Shown here: positions 56,358-64,000 of the stretch, piece by piece | Numbering within the stretch: the stretch's first letter is position 1 | Layout: the number at the start of each line of letters is the position of its first letter | Assembly (NCBI RefSeq): GCF_002551005.1 | Contig: NZ_NVOY01000003.1 | Span: 115,040 to 179,039, forward strand | Reading direction: 5' to 3' | Length of the DNA: 64,000 bases | From: Bacillus pseudomycoides | Lineage (GTDB): Bacteria; Bacillota; Bacilli; Bacillales; Bacillaceae_G | Notes under the pieces: model-generated | What the model saw: the letters and a program-made list of their open reading frames with translations, nothing else | Database searches by the model: none | What the model was told of the DNA's origin: nothing | Made by a program: the position numbers and the translations under genes

Positions 56358-57860
56358 TAAAAACTTCACATTAATTTGAATATTACCTTTATCACGGATG
56401 TACTCAATCCTATCAATCAGTGTTTTAGAAAGAATATTCAGTTCTTTTTTACTAATACCTTTCGTATTCCATGCCTTCTTAAATTCCTTAATCGCATGTA
56501 ACCTGTCACTATCTGTTCTTACATTCTTTATTACTGCAAGTGATTGTTCAATGGAACGAATCTCTTGTTTCTTTGTTTGTATTAACTGTTGTTGCTTTTC
56601 GATTCTCTTTTTCATCTCTAACTTGTCAATCATTTCATCAATGAATAAATCCTTAATACGTTCAATCCCTTTCTCTAACCGCTCTAACTCTTCATATTTA
56701 TTACATACAGCCAGTTGCAGAGTTGAACTATCAATTTGTGTTTCTTTCGATTCATGATTAAGTAGTTGTTGTTCATGTTTCGCTAAATCAAAAAACAATT
56801 GTGCATAAATCACTTCAACATTAACTCCCATATTATAACAGCAATTTCCAAAATGGTCTGCTCTCGAACAAGTTTTCACATAACTCTTACCATTTGGTTT
56901 GTTAATAAATGATATTGCCCTCTTACATTTACCACAGTATATCAACTTTGAAAGAACCTGAACGTTCGTTCGCGTTCCTTTAGACATAATTTGTCTTGAT
57001 TGAAGTATTGCCAATATACGTTGATGTTCTTCCTCAGTTTTTAAAGGACGATGTGTTCCTTCCGCAATAATCCATTCAGATTTATCTTTTATTTTTGGAG
57101 CACTATAATTTGGTTTATTCTTATTGCCCCCACCGCAGGTCTTTCCAAATATAACTTTTCCTAAATGAACTTCATTCTTCAATACCCTACGAACTGTATT
57201 TTCAGACCAATAACAGTTCCTGTTAGTCTTAAAACCTAGTTTATTTAACTCCCAAGCAATTTCATAAGAATGTTTCATGTCCTCCAAAAACATCTTTTTT
57301 ATCAAGTTGTAAACTTTTTCTTTATCGGGATCAACATCGAGTTCTTTTGTTAAGCGATTGTAAAAATACGGAAATGGCGGTGTTCCATTTACCCATTTCC
57401 CAGCTTTTGCTCCCTGTTTTTTACCACGACTCATTCGTTTTTTTATCATATGGAACTCATGATTTGCAAATACCATTTCAAAGTTATTAATAAGCGCTTG
57501 GTCCTCATTGTTAAAATCATATATTTTAGTTGGTGTTAATATCAACGTTTTAGAGTCACGAAAAATCCTACTTATACGCCCCATCTCTTCAAGGTCACCT
57601 CGTGACAGACGGTCTAAATCAACAACTAAAATTGCATCATATAAGTCTTGTTTAACATCAGTTAATAAACGTAACATTTCTTCGCGTGAATCAATATATT
57701 CAGAACTACCAATTTCCTTGTAAATTTTATACTTAAAATTATTCTTTTTTGCATATTCCACAAGTAAATTTTCATGCTTTGCAAGAACATCTTCTTGTCC
57801 ATCTGAATCATCCCTAGACTTCCTCAAGTAAATAGCGACTTCTTTTACATTTTGCTCCAT
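56355..57860 (-). CDS. Large serine recombinase (integrase)
   Basis: Site-specific integrase/excisionase, 501 residues from ATG 57860 (GAGGTG upstream). Catalytic resolvase domain (about 8-150): YLRKSRDDSDGQ with the nucleophilic serine, DLDRLSRGDLEEM; then a recombinase domain (about 160-290), a zinc-ribbon with CGKCKRAI and later Cys residues, and a long coiled coil (about 370-460). Its place beside the comGF junction fits integration at that gene. The same integrase class inserts into comK in Listeria phages. Confidence 0.94.
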   Translation of the reverse strand: MEQNVKEVAIYLRKSRDDSDGQEDVLAKHENLLVEYAKKNNFKYKIYKEIGSSEYIDSREEMLRLLTDVKQDLYDAILVVDLDRLSRGDLEEMGRISRIFRDSKTLILTPTKIYDFNNEDQALINNFEMVFANHEFHMIKKRMSRGKKQGAKAGKWVNGTPPFPYFYNRLTKELDVDPDKEKVYNLIKKMFLEDMKHSYEIAWELNKLGFKTNRNCYWSENTVRRVLKNEVHLGKVIFGKTCGGGNKNKPNYSAPKIKDKSEWIIAEGTHRPLKTEEEHQRILAILQSRQIMSKGTRTNVQVLSKLIYCGKCKRAISFINKPNGKSYVKTCSRADHFGNCCYNMGVNVEVIYAQLFFDLAKHEQQLLNHESKETQIDSSTLQLAVCNKYEELERLEKGIERIKDLFIDEMIDKLEMKKRIEKQQQLIQTKKQEIRSIEQSLAVIKNVRTDSDRLHAIKEFKKAWNTKGISKKELNILSKTLIDRIEYIRDKGNIQINVKFL

Positions 57861-57950
57861 TTTACACACCTCATTTTGTCATGTAATACATATAAATATT
57901 TTAACAAATAATGGAAATTTATAAATAGATTAGAAGAAAAACTATATTAT

Positions 57951-58172
57951 TCACGCAATATTTTGTTCTAGTTCATCATCTACATATTTCTCAGCAATAC
58001 TATTCATATTTTCAGCCATTCGTTTTATAGCATCTGTTGATGGTTCATTACTTACTCCGATAACAGTAAATTTTCCGTACTTAAAAGTTGTTTTAGTCAA
58101 TCCACCTTCTAAATATTCTCGACTTACTAATTCAATATGATTATTCACTGTTCCAAAAACTGTATTTTTCAT
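57951..58172 (-). CDS. Small protein of the element, unknown
   Basis: 73 residues: KNTVFGTVNNHIELVSREYL, then KYGKFTVIGVSNEPSTDAIK. GGGTAGG site upstream. Its place upstream of the recombinase gene suggests a link to integration, for example as a directionality factor, but there is no sequence proof. Confidence 0.5.
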   Translation of the reverse strand: MKNTVFGTVNNHIELVSREYLEGGLTKTTFKYGKFTVIGVSNEPSTDAIKRMAENMNSIAEKYVDDELEQNIA

Positions 58173-58404
58173 ATTACATCAACCTACCCTTTCGATGATT
58201 TTATAAATATATAAACGCTCTATTGGAAGAGCTTCTAAAATAATCATTTTTGAGTTTTGCTGTTATTATATATAGTTCATTTAAATGTGTTAACCAAATC
58301 GAAAAATTCATTTGAACTTTTTTTACAATAATCCTTTACTGAGAAAAATTGGTAGATTAACATAATGTTAATGGTAAATATTTCAATAAAAAGGTGGTAT
58401 AAAT

Positions 58405-58707
58405 ATGGATGGTTCTAAATTTGAAGAAACACTTGAAATTGTAGAGGATGTAAAAGTAAAAAATAAACGTGCTGTGGGTATTCGTATTAAGTGGTATGAA
58501 AATGGTGAATATAAACAAACATTCCCTTCTATACAAGCTACTGCTCGATTTATGAAGGAATATGTTCAACGCTCAACAAGACCATACGCTCCGATTCACA
58601 AAAGTATACGGGAAGGTGTTGATTGGAGAGTTAGGGGATCTGTCCAATCATTTAGATATGAAGATAAATATGATAAAAAAATTCAGTATAAAAAGCATAT
58701 CACTTGA
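58405..58707 (+). CDS. Small DNA-binding-like protein of the element
   Basis: 100 residues, AAAGGTGG before the ATG. Basic N-terminus and a FPSIQATARFMKEYVQRSTR stretch followed by IHKSIREGVDWRV, which resembles the NUMOD-type DNA-binding repeats of phage homing enzymes. A strong terminator overlaps the stop. Role not determined. Confidence 0.5.
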   Translation: MDGSKFEETLEIVEDVKVKNKRAVGIRIKWYENGEYKQTFPSIQATARFMKEYVQRSTRPYAPIHKSIREGVDWRVRGSVQSFRYEDKYDKKIQYKKHIT

Positions 58708-58717
58708 TATGCTTTTT
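58690..58717 (+). terminator. Terminator of the 58405 gene
   Basis: AAAAGCATATCA / TGATATGCTTTT perfect 12-bp stem with a 2-nt CT loop, T5 after. Confidence 0.85.
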
Positions 58718-58800
58718 GTTATATATAAAATGATAATTTTATTATTCTTTACATTCGATGGAGAAATCATATCCCCATCAAATATAAAGGAGTGTTGGGA

Positions 58801-58837
58801 ACTTACCGTATTATTTATTATCCACAATACGGTAAGT
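58801..58837. terminator. Perfect 12-bp hairpin below the capsid gene
   Basis: ACTTACCGTATT / AATACGGTAAGT with a 13-nt loop, starting 5 bp beyond the capsid stop. No T-run, so terminator, processing site and element-specific site are all possible. Confidence 0.55.
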
Positions 58838-58841
58838 GAAA

Positions 58842-60530
58842 TTATTTAATAGTTAATACACGAAGCGCTTGTGTGTTTAACACTTTAGAATCCATATAAA
58901 TATCTCCAATGAATAACGCAGAACCTCTTAAACCTTGAGTTGTATCTGTATCAATCTTAAGAAGATTTAATCCTTTTTTCACCATTACTGCAACTGCTTC
59001 AGACATATTCGCAAGAACAACCGCTTTATTTCCTGCTGCTACATCTGGCATATCAGCAGAAATTACAATATCTAATCCCATTAACTTATAATGTGCTTCT
59101 GCATCTTTAATAGATGTAACCAAATATTGTCCAGTTGCATCTTTCAACTTAGAAATTACAGAAAACGTTTGACGGTTCATAATCCATACTGCGTTCTGTA
59201 CAAGTTGCGGGTTCATAGAATTGTACATATCTAACAAGTCATCAATGCTAAGAGAGCCTGTAATCGTAGTTAAGTTACATTCAGTTGGAAGAGTTGCTTT
59301 TAAAATTCCTTCAAATGAATCTTGAGTTATATCGCCTGTAAGAATATGCTTATCAATTGTAATTGCAATACGACGAGCTAGTAGTTCCATAACATAAGTA
59401 TTAATGTCAAAGCCTGCATCATTAATCATTTGTTTTGATAATTCAATTGCAGTACCAACTCGTTTTTGTTCAAGTTTCACTTTATCCATTTCATAATCTA
59501 ATGGATTAATATTTTTCATTTCTCCAATGAAACCAGCTTCTCCAAGCGTTTTTTCACGAAGAACTTCCAATGTACCTGTTGTCGTACCAAAAATTTTCGT
59601 ACGAGCAAATAGTTGTCCAGTTTCCTTAAGTTTTTTCACAATCTCATCAGAAATGGTATTTGGAATTGCTAAATTCCCTGGTACCGTACCTGTTGTAACT
59701 GCACGATATTCCTCTGTATTGTGTTGACCTCTTAAAAACGCTTCAAAACCACGTTGTTCTACTTCTACATTTGTATCATTTGGATTTAAAAATTCAAGCA
59801 TATTTCTAGCCTCTTTCTTATCAATTTTTTTAAGTTGTATTTCAACATCTCGAATCTCATTTTGTAATCGCTTGCATTTTTGTTCTTCTGTAAGACCACG
59901 AGTTTCATAACTTTGTAATTGTTCAAGTAAGTCATTCCGTAATTCAATAAGAGCCTTCCGACTCATTTCTTGAATGTTTCTTACTATTTTTTTCTTAACA
60001 TCAGTGGGTATCTCAATATCTTCAACAACATCAATACCACGAGCAGAAATAGAAGATTGAGAGTACGCAGGGTCTCTTACAACCGAAACTTCAAATAATT
60101 CAAGGTCATTAATTGTCCGTTCAAAATAACCTTGAATATTCTTTTTCCAAGAATCTTTAATCGAACGGAATCCAAATGACATGTTCTTTAAGATACCTGA
60201 TTTAATTAATTCATAATAATCTTTACCCCAAGACGTTGGTGTGATTGTTGCAGACATATAAAGTCCATTTTCATCTTCTGACAGTTGAAGTGAAGCGTTG
60301 CGAGTTGAAGCTAAAATCTTTTCACTATCATGTTCAGCCAGAAAATGAATTTCTTTTGCCTTCCCAATCGCACGTTTAAAAGCACCGCGTGAAATTTTTT
60401 CTTTAAATTTTTCGTTGCGCCCCAACATTTCACTAAATTGTTCAGTTTTATTTACATAACCGTTGACAGTCATTGAGCCATCTTCATTTGCTTCAATGTT
60501 GGTCTGATTAACTCGTAATTCCATTTTCAT
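58842..60530 (-). CDS. HK97-type prohead protease fused to major capsid protein
   Basis: 562 residues from ATG 60530 (TAGGTGATAAGACAA upstream). N-terminal S78/U35 prohead protease (about 1-160): FLAEHDSEKILAS with the catalytic histidine, KNMSFGFRS with the serine, and LFEVSVVRDPAYS. A helical scaffold segment (about 175-255) with LRNDLLEQLQSYETRG follows. The rest is the HK97-fold capsid protein (GTVPGNLAIPNTISDEIVKK; VWIMNRQTF). Protease and capsid in one chain allow one-to-one assembly. Overlaps portal by 23 bp. Confidence 0.93.
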   Translation of the reverse strand: MKMELRVNQTNIEANEDGSMTVNGYVNKTEQFSEMLGRNEKFKEKISRGAFKRAIGKAKEIHFLAEHDSEKILASTRNASLQLSEDENGLYMSATITPTSWGKDYYELIKSGILKNMSFGFRSIKDSWKKNIQGYFERTINDLELFEVSVVRDPAYSQSSISARGIDVVEDIEIPTDVKKKIVRNIQEMSRKALIELRNDLLEQLQSYETRGLTEEQKCKRLQNEIRDVEIQLKKIDKKEARNMLEFLNPNDTNVEVEQRGFEAFLRGQHNTEEYRAVTTGTVPGNLAIPNTISDEIVKKLKETGQLFARTKIFGTTTGTLEVLREKTLGEAGFIGEMKNINPLDYEMDKVKLEQKRVGTAIELSKQMINDAGFDINTYVMELLARRIAITIDKHILTGDITQDSFEGILKATLPTECNLTTITGSLSIDDLLDMYNSMNPQLVQNAVWIMNRQTFSVISKLKDATGQYLVTSIKDAEAHYKLMGLDIVISADMPDVAAGNKAVVLANMSEAVAVMVKKGLNLLKIDTDTTQGLRGSALFIGDIYMDSKVLNTQALRVLTIK

Positions 60531-61809
60531 TTGTCTTATCACCTACCGATACATCTGATTTTTCAGATTTATTTCTAGAGCCTTTTTTATCATCTATAAC
60601 CGTACTTGTATTTGGTACAGTAATTTCATCTTTTTCAGCATCATACAATACATGACCTAATGACCACATAAAATAATCTTTTTGAATTGGATTTTTATCT
60701 AACATTGTCCGAGCTTCATTGATACTCAATAATCCTTTCTCAAATGTAATTCCAATAGCTTCAGCTTGTTCTTTTGGCGTTCCTCGAAGAACTTCATTTA
60801 CATCGAAACGGAAATAGTAACCATCTTCCTTTTCACTTTCCAATAACAATGACTTATCCAACGCACTTTCTATCGCTGAAATGATTGGTGACAAAGTATA
60901 CTGTAAGAAATGTAAATTCTCAGCTGCATTACTGCTATATTTGTTCAAATTTGAGTTAATCATGGATTCTGGAACATTGAACAGCCTTGCAATCTCACTT
61001 GTTGTGACTTTCTTTGAATCTGTTAACTGAAGTTGGTCTGGATTTAATGAAATTGGTTTATATTGTAAACCTTCTTCAAGAATAACTGTTTTACCAGCAT
61101 TTCTTGCTCCACGATATAATGATTCCCAACCTCTTCGTAAACGTTTCACGGCCGTTTCAGTCATTTTATGTGCCGTTTCAATAACACCTGTTGGAAGTGC
61201 AAAGTTTTCTAATAGATTCTTAGAGAATTCAACCTCATTCAACGCTAATTGTAATGTTCTTTCACCACTCTTTAAAACACCGTCGGAACCACTGTCAATT
61301 AACAAAAGATTTTTATATGGTAAAATCTTTGTTCCATCAATACCCATGTATTGAACTTCAATTTTACTCAAAGTAACACCGTTATTTGTAAGCTTCTTGA
61401 ACTGCACTTTATCAGCAGCAAGTCCATGTAAATGAAGTACCGTATTCCCCGCTCTTTCTACATAAGATAATGCTTTTCCATAAAGAATGTAATCTTCTAC
61501 TAATTTTCGTTTAAACTGAACAGCATCTGTAAAATTGTTTGGTTCATTATTAAGCAACATTGTACACCTGTCATTTGGAACTTTTATCGTTTCACCATTT
61601 TGTTCTTTATACAAATAAATTGGTAATTGAGCAATAGAATTACATATTAATTCAAGCGATGTTTTAGCAGTTGGAATTGATTTTAATTGATCGGCTTTAA
61701 TAGTTCCTCCACCAAGAAACATTGTCAATGCTAAAGCTGAACCATCTCCGCCATATAATGAACGTTCTTCTAAATCATTTTTCTTATTAAAAAAATTAAT
61801 TAAACCCAT
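60508..61809 (-). CDS. Phage portal protein, HK97 family
   Basis: 433 residues: MGLINFFNKKNDLEERSLYG, PTAKTSLELICNSIAQLPIY, and KKVTTSEIARLFNVPESMIN, typical of HK97-type portals. Forms the dodecameric DNA gate of the procapsid. AGAGGTG before the ATG. The capsid gene overlaps its 3' end; a small gene separates it from the terminase. Confidence 0.95.
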   Translation of the reverse strand: MGLINFFNKKNDLEERSLYGGDGSALALTMFLGGGTIKADQLKSIPTAKTSLELICNSIAQLPIYLYKEQNGETIKVPNDRCTMLLNNEPNNFTDAVQFKRKLVEDYILYGKALSYVERAGNTVLHLHGLAADKVQFKKLTNNGVTLSKIEVQYMGIDGTKILPYKNLLLIDSGSDGVLKSGERTLQLALNEVEFSKNLLENFALPTGVIETAHKMTETAVKRLRRGWESLYRGARNAGKTVILEEGLQYKPISLNPDQLQLTDSKKVTTSEIARLFNVPESMINSNLNKYSSNAAENLHFLQYTLSPIISAIESALDKSLLLESEKEDGYYFRFDVNEVLRGTPKEQAEAIGITFEKGLLSINEARTMLDKNPIQKDYFMWSLGHVLYDAEKDEITVPNTSTVIDDKKGSRNKSEKSDVSVGDKTNENGITS

Positions 61810-61829
61810 ATTATTAAAAATTTCACCTC

Positions 61830-62084
61830 TTAGATTGCATTAATTACATTTATATAATCTTCTATATTTGGTTGGAGCCATTTGTTTTCATAGATTGCAG
61901 TTTCACCATAGTATCCAAAATAGTCCTGTAAATATCGCATGTCATTTTCAAATTCTTGTTTACTATTAAACATTTCAATCATTTTACGCTCACCACTTAC
62001 GACAGAATGAAGTCTAGCTAAAATTAGCCATACACAAAAATCATGGTCACTATTGTTTGGACTGAACTTTATTTGAAACACCAA
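61830..62084 (-). CDS. Small protein between terminase and portal
   Basis: 84 residues read from a TTG at 62084; an ATG inside (MIEMFNSKQEFENDMRYLQD) is a better start on ribosome-site grounds, but neither is certain. Acidic, aromatic-rich (YFGYYGETAIYENKWLQP). Occupies the place where the large terminase normally sits, but far too short to be one. Confidence 0.5.
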   Translation of the reverse strand: MVFQIKFSPNNSDHDFCVWLILARLHSVVSGERKMIEMFNSKQEFENDMRYLQDYFGYYGETAIYENKWLQPNIEDYINVINAI

Positions 62085-62093
62085 CCTTTCATA

Positions 62094-62621
62094 TCACTGA
62101 AATTTATCCCACAAACCTTCAGTAAAACCTTTATCTGAAAGTTTATTAGCAAATTTCATTGTAGAAATTGTATTAGTAGCTTGTTGAGCCAATTGCGCCC
62201 TTGAACTTGGTGATAAACCAAGATTGCTCGATAGTTTGTCAAATGTCTTAAAACATGATTGTTTCACTTGAAATGCTGGATGAGCCTTTGACAATCCACG
62301 AGCTGACGTATCAAATAAACCATGTTGTTCAATCGCCTCATTACACTCGTCGATGGTACTTAAACAATCTGAAATTTGATGTAGCGTTAATATATCGACA
62401 GACGCCAGTACATTCGGCATAGCGCTTTTCAAATAATTTAGTACAAAGAAATAATACTTTTTTTCACGTTCTTGCATATTTGGAAACATTTCCTCAGGAG
62501 TATCAAGAAATGAAACGTCAATTGCCATCAATTCTTCACGTTTTTGAATTTCCTTCAATTCCTCTTTAGACTTGTTTGGATTACCATGTCTTAATTGAAC
62601 GGGTTTTCGTGGTCTACTCAT
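62094..62621 (-). CDS. Phage terminase small subunit, P27 family
   Basis: Recognises the packaging site. 175 residues from ATG 62621 (GAGGTGAATGAT upstream). MSRPRKPVQLRHGNPNKSKE is the P27 hallmark, followed by a helical DNA-binding and oligomerisation region (LASVDILTLHQISDCLSTID) and C-terminal LGLSPSSRAQLAQQ. The partner large subunit is not next to it. Confidence 0.88.
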   Translation of the reverse strand: MSRPRKPVQLRHGNPNKSKEELKEIQKREELMAIDVSFLDTPEEMFPNMQEREKKYYFFVLNYLKSAMPNVLASVDILTLHQISDCLSTIDECNEAIEQHGLFDTSARGLSKAHPAFQVKQSCFKTFDKLSSNLGLSPSSRAQLAQQATNTISTMKFANKLSDKGFTEGLWDKFQ

Positions 62622-62762
62622 ATCATTCACCTCAATTCTTTATTGAAAACTTAAACTTCTCTACAGCTCCTATAGTTTTAATAAGTGCTCTGTACGTTTG
62701 CGTGCTCAAGTTATCATCTGTACCATACCCATTTTTTCTGGACTAATACGGGCGTATAGTTC

Positions 62763-63053
62763 TTAATCTCTCTTTAAAATATTTGTTATCACACGTTTTT
62801 CTTGAACATTTAGTTCATTCTTCACGATATATTTTGTGACCAATACCAATAACACTCTATTGTTCTTTAACTGTTCTATCTGTTTGTGTATTTGTTCAAG
62901 TAACTGTTTATCCTCTGTCTGTTCCTCAACATCATTGAGCAACTGTATCTGCATATCAATCAACTTCAACGTACCATTAGTATTCATTAATAATATTTCA
63001 TCTATTTGAGCCAATTGTGTATTTGTTGTATTAAGTACTTCATCAGTAATCAA
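62763..63053 (-). CDS. Small coiled-coil protein of the element
   Basis: 96 residues from TTG 63053 behind GGTGGTG. Almost wholly helical: LIDMQIQLLNDVEEQTEDKQ, LLEQIHKQIEQLKNNRVLLV, ending VITNILKRD. Unknown; no catalytic motif. Confidence 0.5.
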   Translation of the reverse strand: MITDEVLNTTNTQLAQIDEILLMNTNGTLKLIDMQIQLLNDVEEQTEDKQLLEQIHKQIEQLKNNRVLLVLVTKYIVKNELNVQEKRVITNILKRD

Positions 63054-63152
63054 TAATGTTACACCACCAATCTGTTTGTTATGATTTATTATGTATTAGT
63101 AATAAAAAAATTGCTCCACTAACACAGATGGTTAATGGAGCGTAAGGAGAAC

Positions 63153-63359
63153 ATGCCAAAAAGATTTCATGTAGCACTTGACCAAAATGCTACTAAGTCT
63201 ATGATGGATATAAAAAAGAAATATGTATTGCTACTTATCGATGAAGTAATAAGTAGCATAATGACATTCGTGAACTTGCAAAAAAATTTCGAAAATATAA
63301 AGGAGCATAATGGTTTCTACATTAGAACCCTGAGGAGGTTCGTATTTACCATTACATAA
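63153..63359 (+). CDS. Possible small gene, plus strand
   Basis: 68 residues from ATG 63153 (GTAAGGAGAAC upstream, a good site): MPKRFHVALDQNATKSMMDI, then LLLIDEVISSIMTFVNLQKN. The 3' half could also be read in another frame (HNDIRELAKKFRKYKGA), so a frameshift is possible. Opposite to its neighbours; low support. Confidence 0.35.
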   Translation: MPKRFHVALDQNATKSMMDIKKKYVLLLIDEVISSIMTFVNLQKNFENIKEHNGFYIRTLRRFVFTIT

Positions 63360-63394
63360 TATATTGGAGAAATCTCTCTCCTCTGGTCAAAAAT

Positions 63395-64000
63395 CTAACA
63401 AATTTTTTCTAATTTATTTATCAAACGTTCAAGACGGTAGCGATATGTTGTACGTTTACCACTTTCCTTTAAACATTCCACTAAATCACCTTTATAATGA
63501 TTCTGTAACAAATTAATCATTTCAATATCTTTTTCATCTAAAACACCAATTTCAATATTCTTTTCAATAGCCGCTTCCAAATCAATGATCGGAATAATTT
63601 CAGTCGGATTTGTAATTGCATTTTTATCCGCCACAAGCCATTTGAAAATTTGTTGATGCCTATTTGTTACAATATCTTCACTAAATTCAGCAATATATTT
63701 TTTGTTTGCTCTTTCACCCGTTCTTTTTTGTACGGTTTCAAATTTGGTATAAGAACGAACAATACTTCCAATGTCTTCATACAATAATTCCTTAATCCTT
63801 TTTCTATTTATCATTATTTTTTTCTTAGAACATGTTGTACGAATTTCCGATAAATAATATTGAATCGTATTATAAATTCCTTCTACGAGTCCTCTAGCAT
63901 CTTCATTTTGTAATGTTTGACAACACCATAAATCTTCAAACATCGCACCATCGTTAATTAATTCATAATCTCCTTTCAACAACTGGTATACAGTATCTTC
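63395..64000 (-). CDS. HTH protein, sigma-factor-like C-terminus (5' end outside window)
   Basis: The frame stays open to the window edge (EDTVYQLLKGDYEL), so the start is outside; 201 residues are visible. The C-terminus IEMINLLQNHYKGDLVECLK plus GKRTTYRYRLERLINKLEKI resembles sigma-70 region 4 or an ArpU-like regulator. It may drive the capsid genes downstream on the same strand. The rest is helical and unrecognised. Confidence 0.6.
   Translation of the reverse strand, partial: EDTVYQLLKGDYELINDGAMFEDLWCCQTLQNEDARGLVEGIYNTIQYYLSEIRTTCSKKKIMINRKRIKELLYEDIGSIVRSYTKFETVQKRTGERANKKYIAEFSEDIVTNRHQQIFKWLVADKNAITNPTEIIPIIDLEAAIEKNIEIGVLDEKDIEMINLLQNHYKGDLVECLKESGKRTTYRYRLERLINKLEKIC

Larger units (their letters stand above)
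55400..64000. mobile_element. Integrated phage-like element, candidate capsid-forming satellite
   Basis: Begins where comGF breaks, and extends past the window. It carries a large serine recombinase near its edge and, inward, small genes, the capsid-protease fusion, portal, P27 small terminase and further small genes. No large terminase, tail or lysis gene appears in the visible 8.6 kb. Exact boundary uncertain by several bp. Confidence 0.85.

Noticed and set aside
55400-64000. Complete functional prophage
   Set aside because: No tail, lysis or large terminase genes between capsid and integrase; held back as one possibility until the part beyond the window is seen.

Overview
This window looks like chromosome from a Bacillus cereus-group bacterium. 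The evidence is the low GC content, the Spo0A/SpoIVB/SpoIIIA sporulation genes, a gene order that follows the B. subtilis bkd-spo0A-recN-dxs-accBC-spoIIIA-efp-mntR-gcv-comG region, and several copies of bcr1, a short mobile repeat known from this group (TTTAT target duplications). Most genes lie on the minus strand.

Positions 1-14000: branched-chain amino acid catabolism (bcd, ptb, the sigma-54 activator bkdR and a clear -24/-12 promoter), a glycerophosphodiesterase, spo0A and spoIVB, then recN, argR, tlyA and dxs. Positions 14000-31000: isoprenoid and housekeeping genes (ispA, xseBA, folD, nusB), acetyl-CoA carboxylase (asp23-like yqhY, accC, accB), a 1-kb gene-free stretch full of short mobile repeats, the eight-gene spoIIIA operon, and efp-yqhT-aroQ-yqhR. 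Positions 31000-44000: yqhQ/yqhP, mntR, a decayed remnant of spore photoproduct lyase, then accessory cassettes: PadR/DUF1129, a LacI regulator, TetR plus an SMR efflux pair, and a GntR-controlled ABC exporter. Lipoate metabolism (lipM, yqhL) is interleaved. Positions 44000-55180: the glycine cleavage operon, yqhH/yqhG, two small unknown genes (one with a consensus CcpA site), a cobalamin riboswitch controlling a DUF4430 lipoprotein and an ECF substrate-binding component, then yqzE, aroK and comGG.

At about 55400 comGF is cut in half. From there to the window end lies an integrated element with a large serine recombinase at its edge, followed (reading into the element) by two small genes, an HK97-type prohead protease fused to the major capsid protein, a portal protein, a P27-type small terminase, and small unknown genes. 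No large terminase sits in the usual place, and no tail or lysis genes lie between the capsid gene and the recombinase. This compact layout resembles a capsid-forming phage satellite more than a complete prophage. It interrupts the competence pseudopilus operon, which recalls the comK prophages of Listeria. This element is the most interesting part of the window.
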